Below are positions 58,688 through 64,000 of a stretch of DNA of 64,000 bases, piece by piece. Position 1 is the stretch's first letter. Every line of letters starts with the position of its first letter. This DNA is from CADEEV01 sp032127875. Lineage in GTDB: Bacteria; Acidobacteriota; Vicinamibacteria; Fen-336. Location of the stretch: the NCBI GenBank assembly GCA_032127875.1, contig JAQBHI010000194.1:62001-126000 (forward strand). Reading direction: 5' to 3'. The notes under the pieces were generated by a model. The model searched no databases. It saw only the letters and a program-made list of their open reading frames with translations, and was not told the DNA's origin. The translations under genes and the position numbers were made by a program.

Positions 58688-58747
58688 CGGGCGCAGTTCG
58701 GCTATCATCTCGCCGGCGCCAGCGCGCAAGCCACACGAGAACGGGGC

Positions 58748-60499
58748 ATGGCCGAGAACGAGCGCAGCGAAGAAGACCCCTCACTCCAGCCAGAAGGGGC
58801 CGAGTCGCCCCAGGAGGGCGGCGAACAGGACCAACAGGCGGGTCTCTCCAGGCGCCAGCAGCGCGTGGCCGCCCTGCTGACGCGGCTCGCCGCCACGGGC
58901 CGTTCCTTCCTGCTCTACGATCCCCACAACGAGACGATCTCGCGCTTCATCGCGCTGTTGCTCGACCAATTCGTATCGCTGCTCGCGGACGAGGGACCCT
59001 TGACGCTGGGGGTGCAGCCCTTCGAGATCGCCTTCGAAGGCGAGGTCGTGTACCTGAACCGGGATCGCGACCGCAGCCTGGCCTTCCGGCTGTATCGGGA
59101 CGGCGTGCGTTCGCTGCGCTTCCGGCCCGGCTTCGATTGGGAGGAACTCGCCAAGCTCCTGGAGATCCTCTCGATCCGCTACACGGGCGTGAACCAGCGC
59201 GAAGAAGACGTGGTGACGCTGCTTTGGAAGGCGCGCTTCCGCAACCTCGAGGTCGTGTCGGTCGAGGGCATCCTTCCCGACGACGACGAAACGGCCGACG
59301 CCGACGCCCGTTGGAGCGACGCGCTGGCGCTGCCGGACGACGTCGACCTGCCGCGGCCCGAGCTGCCCACGCCGATCGGTCCAAGCTGGGTACCCGTGTC
59401 GGAGGAAGCCCTCGAGCGGCTGCGCAGCGAGGCCTCCCCCGCCCACGTGCCCGAGGACTGCGTGGCCCTGCTACTGCGGCTGCGCGAGCAGCTCAACGAC
59501 CCCTCGGCCGGCCTGCTGTTCGCGGAGGTCGCGCACCTGTTCACCGAGGTTCGTGACTTTCTGCTTTCCGAGGATCACGTCTCCGCGCTCAAGAGCTACA
59601 TCGGATTTCTCTGGGGACTCGCCGGCGAAGAGGCGCCGGCATGGGATCCCGGGCGCCACGGCGAGCTCTACGAGCTGCTCGAGAGCTGCGGCGACCGCCG
59701 GGCTGTGCGGCGGCTGCTGCGCTCGGTGCCGGCGCACGAGCGCAAACTCAACCCCGAGCTGCTCGACGTCCTGGATCGGGCCTGCCCCAATCCGTTCGCC
59801 GCCGTAGCCGACGCGCTGGAGCAGGAGACGGGTGCAGCCGTGCGGGCCGTCGCCCGGCAGATCCTCGAGCACTACAGCCAGGGTCGGCTCGCCCTGCTCG
59901 AAGCGCGCTTCAAAGCAGCCTCGGGCCAGATGGCCTCAGACCTGCTCAGGGTGATAGCGCACTGCGGCGGCGACGCGGCCGCCGAGTTGGTCGCCCGCCA
60001 GGCGTCGCATCCCGATCACGCCGTGCAGGACGAGGCGCTGTGGCATCTCCAGAACATGCCCTACTCCGGGGCCGTGGGCCGCGCGTTCTTCGACGCCTTC
60101 CGCCGGATGGATCCGGTCCGCCGCGCCCGCGTGCTGGGCATGATCGTCCGCACCGCCGACAAGCGCTTCATCGATCTGCTCGCGGGCTTCGTCTCCGAGC
60201 AGGGCCAGGCCCTGAGTGCCGGCGAGGCGGCCCAGATCGGCCAGGTGCTGGGCGAGCTGGGTGGCGAGACGAGCCTGCCGCGCTGGGCCGAATGGCTCGA
60301 GCCCACGGGGCTGTTCCGCAAGAGCATCGCCGGAGCGGCCGCGCGGCAGATCGCCGCGGCATTGGCCCTGTCCGAGATCCGCGCCGACGAGGCCCGCACC
60401 GTGCTGGAGGCCGCCCTCGAGGCCGCGGAGCCCGAGGTCCAGGAGTGGATCCTCGGCGCGCTCGCCCAGCGGGAACGCAACGCGCCGAGGCGCCCATGA
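58748..60499 (+). CDS. HEAT-repeat-like protein
   Basis: A 583-residue cytoplasmic protein of unknown function. After an acidic, low-complexity N-terminus, residues about 38-190 form a compact domain (RSFLLYDPHNETISRFIALLLDQFVSLL, LGVQPFEIAFEGEVVYLNRDRDRS). Residues about 240-575 are alpha-helical repeats resembling HEAT (AAAELVARQASHPDHAVQDEALWHLQNM, VGRAFFDAFRRMDPVRRARVLGMIV). No catalytic motif is seen. The last residues overlap the start of an HD-GYP-like gene as ATGA, and both proteins share a phrase of the LLYDPHN/LYHADN type, so they probably work together, perhaps in surface or signalling functions. Confidence 0.75.
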   Translation: MAENERSEEDPSLQPEGAESPQEGGEQDQQAGLSRRQQRVAALLTRLAATGRSFLLYDPHNETISRFIALLLDQFVSLLADEGPLTLGVQPFEIAFEGEVVYLNRDRDRSLAFRLYRDGVRSLRFRPGFDWEELAKLLEILSIRYTGVNQREEDVVTLLWKARFRNLEVVSVEGILPDDDETADADARWSDALALPDDVDLPRPELPTPIGPSWVPVSEEALERLRSEASPAHVPEDCVALLLRLREQLNDPSAGLLFAEVAHLFTEVRDFLLSEDHVSALKSYIGFLWGLAGEEAPAWDPGRHGELYELLESCGDRRAVRRLLRSVPAHERKLNPELLDVLDRACPNPFAAVADALEQETGAAVRAVARQILEHYSQGRLALLEARFKAASGQMASDLLRVIAHCGGDAAAELVARQASHPDHAVQDEALWHLQNMPYSGAVGRAFFDAFRRMDPVRRARVLGMIVRTADKRFIDLLAGFVSEQGQALSAGEAAQIGQVLGELGGETSLPRWAEWLEPTGLFRKSIAGAAARQIAAALALSEIRADEARTVLEAALEAAEPEVQEWILGALAQRERNAPRRP

Positions 60500-61908
60500 G
60501 CCAGGTTGCGACGATGCAACGGGGTCTCGAGAAGGCGCTGCGCCGCGCCAGCCTCGCCGACGATCGCGAGCTGGCCGGACGCGTGCGCGACGACGGCCAC
60601 CGCCTGGTGTTCTTGCTGAACGGCCTGATCCGGACCAGCCGTCTCTACCACGCCGACAACGCGGCCTTCGACGCCCCCGCCTCGGAGTGTGCCAGCGTGC
60701 TGAGCGGGCTGATCGGGCTGCTCGGCGCCGTCCATATCCTGTGCGTCGAGGACAACGTCTACGTGAACGACGTGCGGCTGCGCGTGCGGCCGACCGAGCA
60801 GGTCGTGATCGAGGCCTTCGTGGCCGAGCTCCAGCGTCACAAGGTCGGCGGAATCTCCATCCACGGCTGCGTGCTCGCCGAGCAGGTGGAGGCGCTGGCC
60901 AGGGCCTTGTCGCAGCCTGCCGGCGAAGCGGGCCGCAGTCGCGCGGTGCTGGCCGAGCGTGTCAGCGCCTCGAAGGAATTCGAGATCACGGGCCGCTATC
61001 GCTTCCGCGTCTCGGGCGAGCGCGCCAGCGTGAAGCAGCGTCACGACGACGTGCTGCGGCGGGGCGCGGCTGTGGTCAAGGAAGCGGTCGCGAATCTGGG
61101 CGCCAATCGGCTGCCGAACCCGCTGCCTGTGCGGCGCGCCGTCGTGGACCTGGTCGGAAGCCTGCGCGAGAACGTGGGACGCGCCGCGGCGTCGCCGCTG
61201 CGGCAGCGACTGGGCAGCGCCGGCGATCAGCATCTGCTCTCCGTCTGCAACCTGTCGCTGCTGCTGGGTCAGGCCCTGGGCCTCTCGGAATCGGCCCTCG
61301 GCGACCTTGGCGTCGCGGCGATGCTGCACGACGTGGGCTACGCGCACGGTGGCACCAAAGCCACGCATGCGCGCGATGGGGCGCGGCTGCTGCTCCGCCA
61401 GCGCGGTTTCCACGAAGGCAAGATTCGCCGCCTGCGCGTAGTGCTCGAGCACCACCTGCCCACCGGCGCGCAGCAGCTGTCGCTGTTCGCGCGGATCCTG
61501 CACATCGCCGACGACTACGACATGCTCACGGCTCCGCGCCCCGGCCAGATGCCCGGCATGCCGCCGCCCACCGCGCAGGGCGCCATGTGGGCAGCCCGCG
61601 GCACGATCTACGACAAGGACCTGATGGCGCTGTTCGTACGACTGATGGGCGCCTATCCCCCGGGCAGCCTGCTGCAGCTCTCGAACGGCCGCTGGGTGAT
61701 GAGCATTTCCGGTGGCCGCGACCAGGAGCGCTTCGCCTGGCCGATCACAGCCCTGATCCAGGAGGCCGATGGCTCGGCTCCTGCCGCGGCCGAAGAGCTG
61801 GATCTGTTCGAGCTTCGCTATCGGCTGCGCCCGAAGCGCGTCCTCAACCCCGCGACCAAGGGCCTCGACATCACCTCCGCCCTGGAACGCGCCTTCGCAG
61901 AGCCGTAG
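60496..61908 (+). CDS. HD-GYP-related protein
   Basis: A 470-residue protein. The N-terminal 160 residues echo the neighbour's first domain (LLNGLIRTSRLYHADNAAFDAP, HILCVEDNVYVNDVRLRV). Residues about 240-370 show an HD-GYP-type core: LGVAAMLHDVGYAHG (HD pair), VLEHHLPTG (HH) and ILHIADDYDMLT. The GYP motif and several metal ligands of active cyclic di-GMP phosphodiesterases are missing, so it is either degenerate or has other substrates. It starts with an ATG overlapping the HEAT gene and ends 36 bases before a hairpin. Confidence 0.78.
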   Translation: MSQVATMQRGLEKALRRASLADDRELAGRVRDDGHRLVFLLNGLIRTSRLYHADNAAFDAPASECASVLSGLIGLLGAVHILCVEDNVYVNDVRLRVRPTEQVVIEAFVAELQRHKVGGISIHGCVLAEQVEALARALSQPAGEAGRSRAVLAERVSASKEFEITGRYRFRVSGERASVKQRHDDVLRRGAAVVKEAVANLGANRLPNPLPVRRAVVDLVGSLRENVGRAAASPLRQRLGSAGDQHLLSVCNLSLLLGQALGLSESALGDLGVAAMLHDVGYAHGGTKATHARDGARLLLRQRGFHEGKIRRLRVVLEHHLPTGAQQLSLFARILHIADDYDMLTAPRPGQMPGMPPPTAQGAMWAARGTIYDKDLMALFVRLMGAYPPGSLLQLSNGRWVMSISGGRDQERFAWPITALIQEADGSAPAAAEELDLFELRYRLRPKRVLNPATKGLDITSALERAFAEP

Positions 61909-62185
61909 CCGTTCTCACGTCGCGGACTGCCGGACAGGCCTGATGCGGGGATCGAAAGTCCCCGCCAGCGGACGTGCCCAAGGGCCGCATCGCCATGGGC
62001 GTGTCCTGTCGGGAGCAGGTCAGCAATGGCAAGCCAGCGAGCGTCCAAGCGTCGACCGCCAAGGGCCACATCATCGCGATGCGCTCCTCCCTTGGTAGTC
62101 GTCGCACCGAGGTCGTCGCCGGGCTCCTGCCCGAGTGGATACGTCTGGCAGGGCCAGTCTCGTCGGCCTTCAGCGCCATGCTCAA
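61871..62185 (-). CDS. Possible small conserved protein, or remnant
   Basis: A 104-residue open frame in the only long gap of this end. Its core, RLPREERIAMMWPLAVDAWT, resembles short proteins I recall from acidobacterial and deltaproteobacterial genomes, often near nucleotidyltransferase genes. The last 35 residues do not look conserved and run 38 bases into the converging HD-GYP-like gene, so the frame may be shifted or decayed. No ribosome-binding site is clear. The family recollection is unverified, and chance coding in GC-rich DNA is possible. Confidence 0.3.
   Translation of the reverse strand: MSMALKADETGPARRIHSGRSPATTSVRRLPREERIAMMWPLAVDAWTLAGLPLLTCSRQDTPMAMRPLGTSAGGDFRSPHQACPAVRDVRTATALRRRVPGRR
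61945..61965 (+). terminator. Hairpin downstream of the HD-GYP-like gene
   Basis: A perfect 7-bp stem, GCGGGGA/TCCCCGC, with a 7-base loop lies 37 bases after the stop codon. No T-tract follows, so it is at best a weak or Rho-assisted terminator. The remaining 326-base gap to 62235 holds only the doubtful small frame listed separately. Confidence 0.35.
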
Positions 62186-62234
62186 TCATGGACCGCCACG
62201 GACTCGCGGTCCGGGGCCTTGGAACTCGCTAGTG

Positions 62235-62939
62235 CTAGAGCGAGAACGGCGCCCTCAGGGTCGAGAGCGTCGCGCGCAGGCGCGCTGAGGCGCCCCGCTC
62301 GACGGAGCAGGCGAGGCCAAGGGCGGCCAGCGCCCGCTCGGCCGCCGCGGGGTCGGGGGCTGCGAACGAGAGCGACTCGAGACGGCAGCCGGCGGGCGAG
62401 TCGGCGGACGGGTGCGTGCTGCCGGCGTCCCATTGGATGAAGAAAGGCGCCATGCCGTCCGCGCCGCGGGTGACCAGCGTACGCCAGGCCAGCCGGCGCC
62501 CGTCGGGCCGGAGCCTTGCGCCGGCACGCACCTCGCCGTCGCTGAGGCCGGCGGCAGCCAGCCGCGTCGCCAGCGCGTCGATATCCGGCGTCGACGCCGC
62601 CCACATCAGCAGGCGCGGCTCGGCGAACCCGGGGAGCCCGTAGGCGTCGGCCGTGCCCTTCTGGTTCGGGTCCGGCGCGACCAACTCTGCGTACTGGCCC
62701 GGCCCGAGCGAGAACAGCGCGTTCCAGGTACCGCGGCCCGGGTGGACGCCCCCGAGCGCCGGACGTACGCCGGTGCGGGCTTCGATGATTCCGATACCCC
62801 GTTCGAGATCGGAGATCCCGATCACGATGTGGTCCACGGCATCCCGCGGCGCGCGAGTCTCCGGTCCGGCCAGAACTCGCCGACCGACGGCGGCACCGGC
62901 GAGCATCCCCAGCACTTCACGGCGTCGTAGGTGGCGCAT
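62235..62939 (-). CDS. Exported VOC-family (Glyoxalase_3-like) protein
   Basis: A 234-residue protein with a twin-arginine signal: HLRRREVLGMLAGAAVG within the first 25 residues. Folded export by the Tat pathway suggests a bound cofactor or metal. The mature part begins AVDHIVIGISDLERGIGIIEARTGVRPALGG, a vicinal-oxygen-chelate betaalphabetabetabeta module, with a second module from about 110. The Glyoxalase_3 family has no settled reaction. The start at 62939 is chosen to fit the signal; an ATG at 62951 is also possible, and neither has a good ribosome-binding site. Confidence 0.75.
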   Translation of the reverse strand: MRHLRRREVLGMLAGAAVGRRVLAGPETRAPRDAVDHIVIGISDLERGIGIIEARTGVRPALGGVHPGRGTWNALFSLGPGQYAELVAPDPNQKGTADAYGLPGFAEPRLLMWAASTPDIDALATRLAAAGLSDGEVRAGARLRPDGRRLAWRTLVTRGADGMAPFFIQWDAGSTHPSADSPAGCRLESLSFAAPDPAAAERALAALGLACSVERGASARLRATLSTLRAPFSL

Positions 62940-63005
62940 GGCGCCGACCATAACACGCGCATGGAATCCCGGGGTTTGGATCCGCCGGGAGGATCCGCAA
63001 GCGGT

Positions 63006-63780
63006 CTACCGGCCGCGGACGACCAGTATCGATGTGGGGCACGCCAGCAACAAGCGTTCGGCGACGTCTTCGCGGGCCCAGCCGCCCGGCTCGCTGATGG
63101 CCTCTGCCCCGGCGATCAGAAGGTCGTGGGCGCTGTGCTCGACCTCGGCCAGCACTTCGTCGACCACTAGGCCCTCGCGCACCAGAAGCTCGCGACCGCA
63201 GGGCGCCAGCGCCGCGCGCGCGCGCGCCGGCGTCCTCGGGCGGGGCAGGTGCCGCCACGCCACGCTCGGGGGCGTAAGGCAGCGCGACCTCGGAGGCGAC
63301 ATGCAGGAATGTCGCGTGGGCCCCGCTGGCCTGCTCCATTTCGATGGCCGCCTCGACGACCGACCGGCTGGCAGCACCCCCCGAGAGCGCGGCCAGGATG
63401 CGCTCGAGCCTGGCGGGCGGGCGCCGCGCCACCAGCACCGACGCGGGCACGCTGCGTACGACCGCAGCCACCCGCGACCCTTTCAGCATCCGCTGCAGGG
63501 CGTTGCGACCGGCGGGCGGCACGATCACGAGATGGTAACGGTGGGCGACCACCTCCGCGCGGATCGCCTTCTCCGCAGGGCCAGACTCGGTCTTCGCCTC
63601 GAGACTCGCGATGCCCGGCAGCCGCGCGCGAGCCCGGGCAAGGAGCCCGCGGTCCTTCGCCGCGTCCTCGGACGTCGCGAGCAGCACGACGCGGCGTGCA
63701 AGTCGCGGCAGCACGAGCGAGGCAAGTTCGAGCGCCCACTCGCCCCGTTGCGACGGATCGACGTAGACAAGGCAGTCCAT
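63006..63780 (-). pseudogene. Tandem universal stress protein (UspA) gene with frameshift
   Basis: The frame from the ATG at 63780 (AGGTGG 5 bases upstream) codes a UspA domain, about residues 1-125 (DCLVYVDPSQRGEWALELASL, VIVPPAGRNALQRMLKGSRVAAVVRSVPASVLV), and the start of a second one (ILAALSGGAASRSVVEAAIEME to EVALPYAPERGV). It then turns into Arg/Gly-rich nonsense. The end of the second domain (VREGLVVDEVLAEVEHSAHD to LLLACPTSILVVRGR) is intact in another frame and stops at 63006. The switch falls at a (CG)7 tract, 63213-63227. One extra CG unit restores a single frame of about 258 residues. It may be phase-variable, mutated or an assembly error. Confidence 0.8.
63213..63227. repeat. (CG)7 dinucleotide tract inside uspA
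   Basis: Fifteen bases of alternating C and G (CG repeated seven times, plus C) lie exactly where the UspA reading frame breaks. Gain of one unit or loss of two would restore the frame. Such tracts slip in replication and also cause sequencing and assembly errors. Confidence 0.85.
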
Positions 63781-63789
63781 TTCTGCCAC

Positions 63790-64000
63790 CTACCAGACGA
63801 TGAGAAGGGTTGGAATCAGGAACAGGATCACGACGAACACGACCAGGGAAGCGGTGCTGGCGGTGGCGCCTCGCGCGATCCGGTCGACCAGCCGCTCGAA
63901 GGCGTGCGGCACGAGCATCACGATCGGAAGCGAGAGAAACGTCACGCAGCTGATCAGCACAGCGACGATCCGCACGGCGTCCGGATGCCCGACCAGTGCT
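63790..64000 (-). CDS. C-terminal part of a membrane protein, cut by the window edge
   Basis: The frame is open from the right edge to a TAG at 63790. The readable 69 residues hold two hydrophobic helices (RIVAVLISCVTFLSLPIVMLV and SLVVFVVILFLIPTLLIVW) separated by a positive loop, PHAFERLVDRIARG, and end directly at the second helix. An internal GTG at 63975 is possible as a start, but the frame continues upstream, so the gene is probably longer. The family was not recognised. It lies 9 bases before the uspA start, so the two are likely co-transcribed. Confidence 0.5.
   Translation of the reverse strand, partial: ALVGHPDAVRIVAVLISCVTFLSLPIVMLVPHAFERLVDRIARGATASTASLVVFVVILFLIPTLLIVW

Noticed and set aside
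62225..62244. CTCGCT/AGCGAG inverted repeat as terminator of the VOC gene
   Set aside because: It overlaps the stop codon, the stem is six bases and no T-tract follows.

Overview
The window is a 64 kb piece of a high-GC bacterial chromosome, densely packed with protein genes. No tRNA, rRNA, CRISPR array or complete insertion sequence was recognised. Most neighbouring genes overlap by 1-8 bases (ATGA, GTGA or TAGTG junctions), and GTG and TTG starts are frequent. An EfpL-type elongation factor, a PilZ protein, a Ser/Thr kinase with extra cytoplasmic domains, a DUF4388/J-domain fusion, HEAT and HD-GYP-like proteins and AP-superfamily ectoenzymes together fit an Acidobacteriota- or Myxococcota-type lineage. 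No single marker here settles the phylum, so this is inference.

Layout. 0.1-2.2 kb: efpL, a broken lytic transglycosylase and a nucleotidyltransferase. 2.2-6.6 kb: gdhA and a large PEP/pyruvate-binding regulator-like protein. 6.6-14.9 kb (minus): radC-larC-metG-AP superfamily lipoprotein-M28 peptidase. 14.9-17.7 kb (plus): CPBP protease, subtilase and beta-barrel protein. 17.9-21.4 kb (minus): phoH-ybeY-corC-era. 21.5-23.8 kb: PilZ protein and membrane Ser/Thr kinase. 24.0-30.6 kb: nifJ, a dihydroorotate dehydrogenase-like flavoprotein and ADP-forming acetyl-CoA synthetase, which would take pyruvate to acetate with ferredoxin reduction and ATP gain. 30.6-38.2 kb: a radical SAM/SPASM protein facing an ArsR-controlled RND efflux operon that ends in a DUF2892 protein.

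38.3-41.9 kb (minus): gamma-carbonic anhydrase-like protein-hisS-aspS. 42.0-50.8 kb (minus): an eight-gene TetR-controlled exporter operon resembling E. coli cecR-ybhGFSR, with a TolC gene between two separate ATPase genes and an AP-superfamily membrane enzyme at the end. 50.9-55.6 kb (minus): sucC-sucD-ndk-DUF4388/J-domain protein, then dcd. 55.7-58.6 kb (minus): a KimA-like APC permease and two TrkA-type proteins. 58.7-61.9 kb (plus): a HEAT protein and an HD-GYP-like protein. 62.2-64 kb (minus): a Tat-exported VOC protein, a frameshifted double UspA gene and the edge of a membrane protein.

Promoter-like elements could be read directly at several points. The best are TTGACA-17-TAACTT before tetR, TTGACT-17-TATCAT before sucC, TTGACG-18-TAAGCT before radC and TTGACT-18-TAAACT before the subtilase gene. 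An extended -10 (TGnTAnnnT) recurs before four minus-strand units. Several -10 elements lie 7-9 bases before the start codon, which suggests leaderless mRNAs. Operators are visible for the ArsR and TetR repressors.

The most unusual items are the asymmetric ATP sites of the split Ybh-like exporter, the (CG)7 tract at the break in the uspA gene, the ArsR/RND/DUF2892 operon, the paired receiver domains of the PEP/pyruvate-binding protein, and the flavoprotein inside the pyruvate-to-acetate operon. Nothing here is an obviously new defence or mobile system. Bases 1-161 hold no gene I recognise.
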